A DNA stretch of 15,329 bases from Candidatus Bathyarchaeota archaeon (GCA_018396395.1 JAGTQN010000030.1:1-15329), one strand, 5' to 3'. Positions 6,424 to 13,992 are shown, counted from the first letter of the stretch. Notes: generated by a model from the sequence alone, not told the origin. A program made the numbers and translations.

Positions 6424-7542
6424 CTACCAGTCAGCTAGCGATCCATCGTCCTCATGGAAGAGGATTGGAGTATGCCATGCTCCATCGAAAATTTTATCCC
6501 TAAGGGCTTCTTCATCAAGTTCTATTCCTAGGCCAGGCTTGGTGGGTATATCGATGTAACCATTCCTTAGTTTGAAGGGCTCCTTTAAGTATCCTTCACC
6601 GAGGGTCACGTGCTCTTGGATGAGAAAGTTCGGTATACAGGCATCCAACTGGATGCAGGCCGCTAGGGCTATAGGCCCCAAAGGGCAATGGGGAGCTACA
6701 GCGGCGTAGTAGGTTTCTGCCATAGCGGCAATTTTACGACATTCGAAGATCCCTCCTGCATGGCTCAAATCTGGCTGGAGAATCGATGCAGCCTGCTTTT
6801 CAAGGACTTCCCTGAAGCCCCACTTCGTGAAAAGGCGCTCTCCTGTGGCGATGGGAATACTCGTAGACCTGGCAATGGTTACCATCGTATCGACATTCTC
6901 CGGAAGGCAGGGCTCCTCTAGAAACATCGGATGGTAAGGCTCCAGGGCTTTCGCCATTCTAATAGCCATAGCTGGGCTGAGCCTTCCATGACAATCAATG
7001 GCTATGTCAACCTTATCGCCTACAGCCTCCCTCATAGCCTTTATCCTCACCTCAGCCTTTTTTACGGCTTCGGGTGTATCGACAATGCGAGTTGCTCCGA
7101 AGGGAGTAGTCTTCACAGCCGTAAAACCCTCCTTAACCCTTCTCAAGGCACTTTCTGCGCATTCTTCAGGAGTAGCACCTCCGGCATGGGCATAGAGGCG
7201 TATGCGCTCCCGACAGGCCCCTCCTAAAAGCTGGTATACTGGAACCTTTAGGTACTTACCGAGGATGTCCCAAAGAGCCTCCTCAATTCCACTTATCGCA
7301 CTCACGAGAATCGGACCGCCCCTATAAAAGGCCCCCCTGTACATTTTCTGCCATAGATGCTCGATTCTGAGGGGATCCTCGCCTAGCAGTTGCTCACTCA
7401 GCTCTTTGACTGCCATTTCGACCGTTCTGGCCTTACCCTCGAGGATGGGTTCCCCATAGCCCACGATCCCATCATCTGTATAGAGCTTCAGAAAGAGCCA
7501 CCTAGGCTTGACATGCAAGGTTTCAAGCCTTGTAATTTTCAT
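6424..7542 (-). CDS. Galactonate/gluconate dehydratase, enolase superfamily
   Basis: A 372-residue mandelate-racemase-type enzyme very like D-galactonate dehydratase (DgoD), which removes water from a sugar acid to give the 2-keto-3-deoxy acid. Key residues fall at the Escherichia coli DgoD positions: metal ligands Asp183 (IDCHGR), Glu209 (FLEEP) and Glu235 (TGERLF); His185 and His285 (APHCPLGP) as acid/base residues; Asp258 (QPDLSHAGG) and Glu310 (IQEH). The C terminus (HEDDGSLADW) is also family-typical. In thermophilic archaea related enzymes feed non- or semi-phosphorylative Entner-Doudoroff routes and may accept both gluconate and galactonate, so the substrate is not fixed by sequence. 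No KDG aldolase, kinase or sugar dehydrogenase lies nearby. The start ATG follows GGTGG. It converges on the PAC2 gene with a 118-bp gap. Confidence 0.92.
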   Translation of the reverse strand: MKITRLETLHVKPRWLFLKLYTDDGIVGYGEPILEGKARTVEMAVKELSEQLLGEDPLRIEHLWQKMYRGAFYRGGPILVSAISGIEEALWDILGKYLKVPVYQLLGGACRERIRLYAHAGGATPEECAESALRRVKEGFTAVKTTPFGATRIVDTPEAVKKAEVRIKAMREAVGDKVDIAIDCHGRLSPAMAIRMAKALEPYHPMFLEEPCLPENVDTMVTIARSTSIPIATGERLFTKWGFREVLEKQAASILQPDLSHAGGIFECRKIAAMAETYYAAVAPHCPLGPIALAACIQLDACIPNFLIQEHVTLGEGYLKEPFKLRNGYIDIPTKPGLGIELDEEALRDKIFDGAWHTPILFHEDDGSLADW

Positions 7543-7572
7543 TTACCCACCCAAGCAGCATTTACAAAGATC

Positions 7573-7581
7573 CCTTTTAAG
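7573..7581 (-). promoter_or_regulatory. TATA-like box of the dehydratase gene
   Basis: CTTAAAAGG on the minus strand lies 31-39 bp upstream of the ATG at 7542. It predicts a start near 7550 and a leader of about 10 nt. Confidence 0.4.
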
Positions 7582-7589
7582 CCTTAACC

Positions 7590-8765
7590 TTAACGCATCA
7601 GTGCTGTATGCATGAAAAGCCTCTAGTCCTGTGCCAGACTATCGTGGGAGCTATGCTAAGGCTTTCCTTCGCACCCTTCTAAGCTTTAGATCCGTAAGCC
7701 TTCGATTCTATAGGATCCTCTGTAAGGCTCATTCCTCGCAAGCATATGCCACATGACCGCAGGCATATCGCATAGCCTTGCGATGGTACGATCGCTTTCT
7801 TCCGATGATGCCTTCTCCTGACGGCTACGCGCCTATAGGGGCTTCCTATGCTGGCCTCCCATCCCATCGCTTTGGGAAGCCTCTGGGCTCCCCAGCCTAG
7901 ACTGGACTGGATGAGGATCCAATTGAGCGAAACCCCTTGGAGACACGCTTCGATATTCTTCCCATATAGGATCTATTGCTGGACTGGCGGATCTTGGCGA
8001 AGGCAATAAGCCTGCCCAGTCCAGTCCTGTCCAGTCGAGGAAGCTAGCTTGGAAGGGCTTGGAGGGAAAACCTACGTCCATCGCAATTTCAGCTAGGGTG
8101 AGAATAGCCTTGCCTTGCCTCGCCTCGTAGAGTAGAAGTCGATGCGATGCCAGTCATAGGCAGCCTTAGGCTAAGGACTCCTCCAAGGCTATCGAAGGGA
8201 TAGCCCTAGCTACGGCATCTTTTCGATTTCCTCTCCAAACTTTTCAAAAGCCTTAGGTTCTCCTCGGGGATGGGCTGATCTATGGGCTTGATTTTGGATC
8301 CTTAACTCCCCAGGCTATTGCATCCCAGTCTTCCAGAACAGAAGAGATTGCTAAAAAAAGGCTTCAGCTTGTACTTGTCCTGCGAAGCCTGGATTCGGTT
8401 GTTCTTCCATTCGAATCTATACCCATCCCTACAAGGGAAGCCCTATGCCTTACGAGGCTTCTCTAATCTGCTTTATGCTAATCCATCCCCTTCCTGAAGG
8501 ATAGTGGGGAGGCTCCACTCAAAGGCATGGTATGGCTCATGCAACTCAACTTACTGAACTCTAAGGTCATCCCATCACCATATCCTATCCCATCGCCAAG
8601 CCTACTAACCCATAGAAGCCTAAACGCTTTTCATGCATTCAAATTAAGCCTTCCTAGAGGAGTCCTTTCACTCTGGAAGGATTCGTTAGGCATATTCCTC
8701 TTGATCCCTCCAAGAGGGATAGGGCTTCCCTAAAGCTAAAGTTCATACTGCCGGAATTAGGCAGG
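7590..8765. other. Gene-free, repeat-rich region of unknown origin
   Basis: About 1.2 kb with no reading frame I can link to a protein family; all open frames are short, lack good start signals and have low-complexity translations. Visible structure includes inverted repeats ATATGCC/GGCATAT (7744-7768), GACTGGACTGG/CCAGTCCAGTC (7900-8026), the odd palindrome CCTTAGGCTAAGG (8164-8176), GGCTATC/GATAGCC (8187-8205), ATCCCTC/GAGGGAT (8704-8720) and a distant pair GGGAAGCCCTAT/ATAGGGCTTCCC (8435-8446, 8719-8730). A pentamer run GCCTT GCCTT GCCTC GCCTC sits at 8107-8126. AAGCC and GGCTT words are very frequent, as in the two insertion-sequence relics. Most likely this is heavily decayed mobile or coding DNA; a structured RNA is not excluded. 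Confidence 0.5.
7900..8036. repeat. CCAGTC/GACTGG repeat cluster with 11-bp inverted arms
   Basis: GACTGGACTGG (7900-7910) and CCAGTCCAGTC (8016-8026) are perfect inverted arms. A further GGACTGG lies at about 7981-7987 and another CCAGTC at 8031-8036. The arms enclose about 105 bp. It could be a tiny inverted-repeat element or a multi-site binding region; neither is proven. Confidence 0.4.
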
Positions 8766-8771
8766 CAATGT

Positions 8772-8781
8772 CTATATATAA
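8772..8781 (+). promoter_or_regulatory. TATA box of the tbp gene
   Basis: CTATATATAA is a strong archaeal TATA box about 40 bp upstream of the UUG start at 8821. The predicted start near 8803 gives a short leader with GGAG at 8806-8809. Confidence 0.6.
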
Positions 8782-8820
8782 CTATCGAGGAATTTTAAAG
8801 ATAAAGGAGTTGCCAACCCG

Positions 8821-9381
8821 TTGTCGCAAACTGAACCTTCGATACGTATAGAGAATGTTGTCGCCTCTGTTATCTTGGGCCATAATCTAGATCTCCCCTC
8901 CATATCGAGGGCTCTGCCTGAAGACATTGAGTACAATCCAGAACGATTTCCAGGGGCCCTCTTTCGCTTAAAAAGACCAAAAACAGCCATCCTAATCTTC
9001 AGCTCTGGTAAGATGATCTGTGTAGGAGCAAAGTCCGAAAGGCTTGCGAGACTAGCCGTAAGGAAGGTCATGAGGAGGCTTAGGGAGAGTGGCATCGTCA
9101 TTACATCGAAGGCTGAGATAACGATAGAGAACATCGTAGCCTCAGCAAGCCTCGGCGGAAAGATAGACTTGGAGAAGGCCTCCTTTACCTTGAGAAGGAC
9201 CATGTACGAACCCGAGCAATTTCCTGGCCTCATCTATCGGATGGATGATCCGAAGGTTGTCATCCTTATCTTTGCGAGTGGAAAACTTGTGATCGTAGGA
9301 GCTAGGGAAGAGGGGGATGTTAGAGGAGCCGTTGGGAAGCTCAAGAATCAACTCGAGGAACAGGAGCTTATTTTTTACTAA
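8821..9381 (+). CDS. tbp: TATA-box-binding protein (TBP)
   Basis: A 186-residue archaeal TBP, the basal factor that bends promoter DNA and, with TFB, recruits RNA polymerase. It is two direct repeats of about 90 residues: IRIENVVASVILG begins the first and ITIENIVASASLG the second. The four DNA-kinking phenylalanines are present as Phe43 (RFPGAL), Phe60 (LIFSSGK), Phe134 (QFPGLIY) and Phe151 (LIFASGK). The acidic C-terminal tail of some archaeal TBPs is reduced to EEQELIFY. The start is a UUG, consistent with the family N terminus and with the TATA box about 40 bp upstream. It appears to be a single-gene unit. Confidence 0.97.
   Translation: MSQTEPSIRIENVVASVILGHNLDLPSISRALPEDIEYNPERFPGALFRLKRPKTAILIFSSGKMICVGAKSERLARLAVRKVMRRLRESGIVITSKAEITIENIVASASLGGKIDLEKASFTLRRTMYEPEQFPGLIYRMDDPKVVILIFASGKLVIVGAREEGDVRGAVGKLKNQLEEQELIFY
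9371..9376 (+). terminator. T-run at the tbp stop codon
   Basis: Six T residues lie at the end of tbp just before its TAA at 9379-9381, followed by ATTTCT. Archaeal termination often needs only a short T tract, but one tract inside coding sequence is weak evidence. Confidence 0.22.
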
Positions 9382-9498
9382 TTTCTCCGTGGCATGCAAT
9401 CAAGGATAGGGTTTCAGGCTTACCTAGGCCTCCTTTGTGTTGTGCACTACAAGGCTTTGGAGGTGAAGGGTAAACCTGTATGATGCCATAGGAAAGAA

Positions 9499-9507
9499 GT
9501 ATAAATA
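9499..9507 (+). promoter_or_regulatory. TATA box of the metallo-beta-lactamase-fold gene
   Basis: GTATAAATA ends 21 bp before the ATG at 9529. Initiation about 25 nt downstream would fall at or next to the ATG, so the transcript is probably leaderless; no Shine-Dalgarno sequence is visible. Confidence 0.6.
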
Positions 9508-9528
9508 GAGAAGATCTAATACCTTGGG

Positions 9529-10164
9529 ATGATCGCCTTGATATTCCTTCAGATACCAGTCGGTACTTATAGAAATTTTGCCTACATTTTGGCAGATGAG
9601 GCGACTAGGCTCTGCGTAATCGTAGATCCAGACTTTGGTTTTGATAAGATCCTCCGTTTGCTTGAAAATTATAGATTGAAGGTTAAGTATATCATCGGAA
9701 CCCACTCCCATCCTGATCATATATTCGATTGCCAGAAACTTGCTTCAAGGACAGGTGCAAAGGTCATAATGCATAAGGAATCGAGGGCATATAAGGATCA
9801 GATGGTTGAGGATGGGGATATTCTAAAGATTGGAACGTTCGAGATACGAATCCTTTATACCCCAGGACATACACCCGATAGCATTTGCCTTCTTGTCGAT
9901 GAAGAGGAAAGGAAACTTCTCACAGGCGACACGCTTTTTGTAGGTGGATATGGAAGGACAGACCTTCAAGGCGGAAATCCTGAAAAACTCTATGATAGCC
10001 TTTTCGAGAAGATCCTCAAGCTGGGGGATGATGTCGAGATCTATCCTGGTCATGACTATGGAGATAAACCAAGCTCGACGATCGGAAGGGAGAAGCGCCG
10101 CAACCAATTTTTAAACCTTAAGTCTAAGGAAGAATTCTTGGCTTTTCTTAGAGAGGGAAAATAG
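9529..10164 (+). CDS. ETHE1-like metallo-beta-lactamase-fold protein (persulfide dioxygenase-like)
   Basis: A 211-residue glyoxalase-II-type hydrolase fold. The metal motif THSHPDH places His59, His61, Asp63 and His64; later ligands are His114 (PGHTPDS), Asp134 (TGDTLF) and His175 (YPGHDY). GDTLFVGGYGRTDLQGG and HDYGDKPSSTIGREKRRN follow the pattern of the ETHE1/persulfide-dioxygenase branch (GDxLxxxGxGRTDFQ; STIGEEK), which uses a single iron held by two His and one Asp to oxidise glutathione persulfide to sulfite. Archaea generally lack glutathione, so the natural thiol, or even the dioxygenase activity, is uncertain; a glyoxalase-II-like thioesterase is the alternative. It lies alone between tbp and the convergent signal-peptidase gene, with no rhodanese neighbour. 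Confidence 0.85.
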   Translation: MIALIFLQIPVGTYRNFAYILADEATRLCVIVDPDFGFDKILRLLENYRLKVKYIIGTHSHPDHIFDCQKLASRTGAKVIMHKESRAYKDQMVEDGDILKIGTFEIRILYTPGHTPDSICLLVDEEERKLLTGDTLFVGGYGRTDLQGGNPEKLYDSLFEKILKLGDDVEIYPGHDYGDKPSSTIGREKRRNQFLNLKSKEEFLAFLREGK

Positions 10165-10236
10165 CCCCCTCCTTCGATACTCCTAGCCCACTAACCAATT
10201 CCCATACTGAGAAATTTCCAGCCCGTAATCCAAAGG

Positions 10237-10270
10237 GAATAAAGAAATCCAGAATTAGGCCATAAAGCTA
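10237..10270 (-). repeat. Dispersed short repeat, copy D, at the 3' end of the signal peptidase gene
   Basis: On the plus strand AAAGAAATCC is followed by GAATTAGGCCATAAAGC (10252-10268). This resembles copy A (AAAATCC, then GAATTAAGCCACAAAGC), with 15 of 17 core positions identical. Read on the minus strand it begins in the TAG stop codon of the signal peptidase gene, as copy A lies just beyond the stop of the ftsX-like gene. Similarity is moderate and could be partly chance. Confidence 0.35.
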
Positions 10271-10873
10271 ATTTTCTTTCCTCTCTTTCTCTTTCTCTTC
10301 CTCTTTATTCTTACTTACTTCTCGAGTTTCTTCGCCTATAGGCTTCTTCCCTTCTTTGGGCATCTCTTCCCAAATCCACCAAGCAAGAAAGGCGAAAAAT
10401 GTGACAAGAATAAAAATTTTTATCTCGTAAGGCTCTGTCCAGATCCATAGGTATCCGAGTAGGGGTATGCGAAAGATGCACTTTCCTATGAGACGTTCTT
10501 CAGCATCGAAGTGTCTCTCGAAGTACTGTGGATAACCAACATTATCCCCTTGGGTTGTGAAGTAGAGTTTCCCACTCTCGTTCGAAATCTCCACAACACG
10601 ATGGATGACGCGATCTGTAGGAGGCGGAAGTCCAGTCCTGAATACGATAATATCACCAACCTGAACCTCAGAAGGTTTTACACCTTTTATCACAACGAGG
10701 TCCCCAACTTGGATGTTCGGTTCCATACTTCGGGTAGGTACATACATGAGGGGAGTACTGATCGAAAGGGAGGCTTGGAGGGCAAGTTGGAAGGCTTGTA
10801 AAGCCATATAACTCCCAAGGACCGTAACCAGAACCTCAATGACTCCCTTCCACTTTCCGAGTTTTAGCTTCAT
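10268..10873 (-). CDS. Signal peptidase I, archaeal/ER type
   Basis: A 201-residue membrane protease that removes signal peptides from secreted proteins outside the membrane. The nucleophile Ser49 is in PTRSMEPNI, His91 in DRVIHRVVEI and Asp110 in TQGDNVGY. A catalytic His in place of the bacterial Lys marks the archaeal/Sec11 type. A membrane segment spans about 10-35 and a second about 151-168; the tail (KNKEEEKEKERKEN) is strongly charged. I chose the ATG at 10873 because GGAGG at 10880-10884 sits 6 nt upstream; a UUG at 10909 would add 12 residues without such a site. TTTTAAAA at about 11010-11017 could be its TATA box but would give a long leader; CGATAAACT near 10924-10931 is an alternative. 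The gene is followed by a convergent neighbour. Confidence 0.93.
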   Translation of the reverse strand: MKLKLGKWKGVIEVLVTVLGSYMALQAFQLALQASLSISTPLMYVPTRSMEPNIQVGDLVVIKGVKPSEVQVGDIIVFRTGLPPPTDRVIHRVVEISNESGKLYFTTQGDNVGYPQYFERHFDAEERLIGKCIFRIPLLGYLWIWTEPYEIKIFILVTFFAFLAWWIWEEMPKEGKKPIGEETREVSKNKEEEKEKERKEN

Positions 10874-11051
10874 GATGAGCCTCCATCGAGTCGAGGAAGT
10901 AGAAGTCAAAAGCCAGGGAAAAAGTTTATCGGTCCTTATCGAAGGTTCGTATCCTCCTAAAAGGTCGGGCGAAGGGAAGGAAGCATTTCACAGGGCTTTA
11001 GTTCGAGGCTTTTAAAATCAATCTACTTGTATGCGGTCATTCTTTGGCAGC

Positions 11052-11357
11052 TTACTCCGAGGCTGAAGTTTTATTCTTTAAAAGCCATTGGATAGGGATG
11101 TCTTGATAGCTTCCATCTGGGAGCCTCCTTCTCACGGTTATTGGAAGAATTCCGAGGGATAGCTCGTAGCACGCTATATCTATAGGGTTCGTTAGTTCCT
11201 TTGGAAGCTTAACGAAGACTGGAGCGCCCATGGCTATTTGCAATGCCCTAGCCCCGACAATCCTTGCCCTCTCAAACCTCGTTAAGCGAGGTGGCCCTAT
11301 CACCTGGGTTTCTGGGGCCTTAGTAGCCCTTTTCGAATCAACCTCCTTTTTGGCCAA
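11052..11357 (-). CDS. rpo6: DNA-directed RNA polymerase subunit Rpo6 (K / RPB6 / omega homologue)
   Basis: A 101-residue small polymerase subunit that clamps the largest subunit and aids assembly. The RPB6/omega core is clear: LTRFERARIVGARALQIAMG, then GAPVFVKLP, NPIDIACYELSLGILPITVRR and the C-terminal IPIQWLL. About 25 basic and polar residues precede the core, as is common. The start is a UUG with GGGGGAG at 11367-11373, 9 nt upstream. TAATATGG at about 11386-11393 on the minus strand may be its TATA box. The signal peptidase gene follows in the same direction after 178 bp, probably as a separate unit. Confidence 0.95.
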   Translation of the reverse strand: MAKKEVDSKRATKAPETQVIGPPRLTRFERARIVGARALQIAMGAPVFVKLPKELTNPIDIACYELSLGILPITVRRRLPDGSYQDIPIQWLLKNKTSASE

Positions 11358-11640
11358 GTAGGCAGGCTCCCCCTAGTCGGAAACCATATTAGCTGAAGTG
11401 GCGAATACATGAAAAAGCATGACAGAAGATGCACAATAATCCTTTTTAATAAACATATCGCTCTGAGGGAATTTTTCAGGATTAGAAACGAAGGATTTCC
11501 CCTGAATTCTCTGATGTCTGGAAAAGGCTATCAGCCCTCGAGCCTCAAGGTGTATACCATTAATGGCATTGAGGATGAGGAAAGTCTAAGAGCCCCATCC
11601 CATTAAGCCTTTTACTTATCTTGGCATGACCTACGTAACC
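11358..11640. other. Intergenic region between rpo6 and acs
   Basis: These 283 bp separate divergent rpo6 and acs and hold upstream elements of both. A 65-codon open frame (11409-11606) has no visible ribosome-binding site and no recognisable motif, so I do not call it a gene. No structured RNA was recognised. Confidence 0.4.
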
Positions 11641-11650
11641 CTAATATATG
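11641..11650 (+). promoter_or_regulatory. TATA box of the acetyl-CoA synthetase gene
   Basis: CTAATATATG lies about 47-56 bp upstream of the chosen UUG start at 11696. Initiation near 11670-11675 leaves a leader holding GGGAGGAG at 11680-11687. Confidence 0.5.
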
Positions 11651-11695
11651 AGAGGTGCATCGTAAGTCAAGTGTTTTTTGGGAGGAGAGATTCCC

Positions 11696-13657
11696 TTGGC
11701 GACTTCCAAAGAAACCGTGGAAGTTTTACTGACAGAATCTCGAGTCTTCATGCCACCAAAGGAGCTTGTAGAGTGCTCGAACGTGAAGCGATGGATGGAG
11801 GCCCATGGCATCAGGGACCTCGATGAACTCCTGAAAAGGGGGGAGGATCTTGAGTGGTTTTGGGGTGAGGTGGCGAAGGAGTTCGTAGAGTTCTACAGTC
11901 CCTATAAGAAAGTTCTTGAATGGAATCCGCCCCATGCCAAGTGGTTTGTAGGAGCCCAGTACAACATCGTCCACGATGCCCTTGATAAGCATCAGAATAC
12001 ATGGAGACGTAACAAAGTCGCCTATATATACGAAGGGGAGCCTGGGGAAGTCGAGAAGCTCACTTACAGGGAACTGTACATTGAGGTTTGCAAGCTTGCA
12101 AACGCCCTGAAGTCCCTAGGGGTCAAGAAGGGCGATAGGGTTGGGCTATACCTTCCCATGATACCCCAGCTTCCCATAGCCATGCTTGCCTGCGCCAAGA
12201 TTGGGGCCATCCACAGCGTCGTATTTTCAGGCTTCAGCGCCATGGCCCTTGCGGAAAGGATGGCTGATGCCGAGGCAAAGGTCATCATTACTTGCGATAG
12301 CTTCTACAGGCGAGGCTCAAAGATACCCTTGAAGAGCCAAGTAGACGAAGCCCTAAAGATGGCCCCAAGCATCGAGAAATGCATCGTATACAAGCGTACT
12401 GGGGATCAAATTCCTTGGGATGAGAAGCGGGATCTCTGGTGGCACGAAATCGTAAAGGATCAGCCCAAGTTCTGCGAAACGGAGCGGATGGATGCCAACG
12501 ATATTCTTTACCTTCTCTACACCTCCGGAACTACCGGAAGGCCTAAGGGAGTCATCCATTGCCATGGTGGTTATGCCGTCGGAACGACGATGACCCTAAG
12601 CTGGGTCTTCGACCTGAAGGATGAGGACATATGGTGGTGCACAGCTGACATTGGCTGGGTTACAGGACACAGCTACGTTGTCTATGCACCCTTAATCCTC
12701 GGGGCTACATCAATCCTCTATGAGGGTGCCCCTGATTGGCCTGAACCTGATAGGTGGTGGGATATCATCGAAAGGCATGGAGTAACGGTCTTTTACACAT
12801 CTCCTACGGCCATACGCATGCATATGCGTTTCGGCGAGCGCTGGGCCCAGAAGCACGACCTCAGTTCTTTGAGGCTTTTAGGGAGCGTCGGGGAGCCCAT
12901 CAACCCTGAAGCATGGATCTGGTTCTACAGGCACATTGGAGGTGAGCGATGCCCGATCATGGATACTTGGTGGCAGACGGAGACAGGCTCCTTCATCATA
13001 TCGCCGCTTCCTATAACGCCCCTAAAACCAGGATCAGCTACGAAGCCCCTCCCAGGATTCTCGGCAGAGGTTTTCGATGAATATGGAAAACCCGTTGTAA
13101 ACGCGGGAGGAAACCTCGTCCTCTTGACGCCCTGGCCTTCGATGCTTATGGGCCTTTACAAGGCTGAGGAAAGATATAGATCCACCTACTGGGAGAAGTA
13201 TCCGAATGTTTACCTGGCCGGTGATATAGCTAGGAAGGATTCTGATGGATACTTCTGGATACAAGGTCGAGCAGACGATATCATTAAAGTAGCAGGTCAT
13301 AGAATCGGGAATGCTGAGATCGAATCTGCCTGCGTCAGCCATCCTGCCGTCGCCGAAGCGGTAGCCATAGGAAAGCCCCATCCAATCAAGGGTGAATCCA
13401 TCGTCGTCTTCGTGGTCCTAAAAGAGGGGGTCAAGGAGAGCGAAGATCTTAGGAAGGACATCCGACTCCATGTGAGGAAGGAAATAGGTCCCGTTGCCCA
13501 GCCCGATGAGGTATGGTTCGTGGATGCCCTGCCGAAGACAAGGAGCGGAAAGATTATGCGAAGGGTTGTTCGTGCTAAGATTCTAGGTATGCCCGTTGGG
13601 GATATCTCGACCCTTAGCAATCCAGAGGCCATCGATGAGCTGACAAAAGCTAGGTAA
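11696..13657 (+). CDS. acs: Acetyl-CoA synthetase, AMP-forming
   Basis: A 653-residue ANL-superfamily enzyme that makes acetyl-CoA from acetate, ATP and CoA through acetyl-AMP. The P-loop is YTSGTTGRPKG (about 275-285). GWVTGH (about 320-325) supplies acetate-pocket Val and Thr. DTWWQTETG (423-431) includes the Trp that limits the pocket to small acids. The hinge and A8 motif GRADDIIKVAGHR spans 524-536. The catalytic Lys619 lies in PKTRSGKIMRR, the site regulated by acetylation in many organisms. Length is normal. I place the start at the UUG at 11696, because the GGGAGGAG just upstream (11680-11687) is an ideal ribosome-binding site; starting at the UUG at 11678 would translate through it. 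Propionate or 3-hydroxypropionate activation is possible. It is a monocistronic unit, divergent from rpo6. Confidence 0.95.
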   Translation: MATSKETVEVLLTESRVFMPPKELVECSNVKRWMEAHGIRDLDELLKRGEDLEWFWGEVAKEFVEFYSPYKKVLEWNPPHAKWFVGAQYNIVHDALDKHQNTWRRNKVAYIYEGEPGEVEKLTYRELYIEVCKLANALKSLGVKKGDRVGLYLPMIPQLPIAMLACAKIGAIHSVVFSGFSAMALAERMADAEAKVIITCDSFYRRGSKIPLKSQVDEALKMAPSIEKCIVYKRTGDQIPWDEKRDLWWHEIVKDQPKFCETERMDANDILYLLYTSGTTGRPKGVIHCHGGYAVGTTMTLSWVFDLKDEDIWWCTADIGWVTGHSYVVYAPLILGATSILYEGAPDWPEPDRWWDIIERHGVTVFYTSPTAIRMHMRFGERWAQKHDLSSLRLLGSVGEPINPEAWIWFYRHIGGERCPIMDTWWQTETGSFIISPLPITPLKPGSATKPLPGFSAEVFDEYGKPVVNAGGNLVLLTPWPSMLMGLYKAEERYRSTYWEKYPNVYLAGDIARKDSDGYFWIQGRADDIIKVAGHRIGNAEIESACVSHPAVAEAVAIGKPHPIKGESIVVFVVLKEGVKESEDLRKDIRLHVRKEIGPVAQPDEVWFVDALPKTRSGKIMRRVVRAKILGMPVGDISTLSNPEAIDELTKAR

Positions 13658-13685
13658 AAGAGAGTGCCACCCATCCTTTCCCATC

Positions 13686-13703
13686 TTTTTGTGTTAGTTT
13701 TTT
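13686..13703 (+). terminator. T-rich terminator candidate after acs
   Basis: T runs at 13686-13690 (5 T) and 13698-13703 (6 T) follow the acs stop by about 30-45 nt, a usual archaeal termination pattern. They directly abut the left end of the second insertion-sequence relic. Confidence 0.4.
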
Positions 13704-13707
13704 CCTT

Positions 13708-13732
13708 TGAAAAAAACCTAATTCCCATCAAA
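13708..13732 (+). repeat. Left terminal inverted repeat of the second insertion sequence
   Basis: TGAAAAAAA then CCTAATTCCCATCAAA; its core is complementary to 14847-14862 with one mismatch. Confidence 0.7.
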
Positions 13733-13916
13733 CTCCCTTCATCAATTGGCTTATGTTGAAGGCTAATATTGGAGGATTATTTTGATGGCTAATCCCCTTC
13801 TTGATACTGCCCTTATGAACCTGAGCCCGTAATCTTCCAGCCGTAAGAACCTCGTCTCGTCCCTATTCTACTATCCTCCTTATCCTAGACAGGGTTCTGT
13901 GGTAATGTAGTTCCCC

Positions 13917-13937
13917 TCATCTTCATCCTCATCCTTG
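13917..13937 (+). repeat. Short CATCYT repeat in the transposase relic
   Basis: Three near-identical hexamers of the CATCTT/CATCCT type; the minus-strand translation is acidic (KDEDEDEG). Confidence 0.5.
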
Positions 13938-13992
13938 ATCATATCCTTCCTCTTTATGGCTATGTAGTTTCTCCCATGGAGTTCATTTTTTC

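Noticed and set aside
7800..7830. GATGATG followed by CTGA as a possible C/D-box guide RNA
   Set aside because: The C box does not fit RUGAUGA, and no internal D'/C' boxes at proper spacing are visible.
7833..8081. Open frame of 82 codons on the minus strand with DWTGLDWAGL-like repeats
   Set aside because: Its apparent motif comes from the GACTGG nucleotide repeats; there is no good start signal and no family resemblance.
8396..8430. ATTCGAATCTAT as a possible tRNA T-arm
   Set aside because: No matching acceptor stem, D-arm or anticodon arm could be folded around it.
8527..8733. Open frame of 68 codons on the plus strand upstream of tbp
   Set aside because: Low-complexity Pro/Ser/Leu translation, no ribosome-binding site, and it spans the hairpin at 8704-8720.
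8772..9399. Minus-strand open frames across tbp (8772-9233 and 9142-9399)
   Set aside because: They are antisense shadows of the well-supported tbp gene.
11409..11606. Open frame of 65 codons between rpo6 and acs
   Set aside because: No ribosome-binding site, no TATA box at a suitable distance and no recognisable motif; chance is the simplest explanation.
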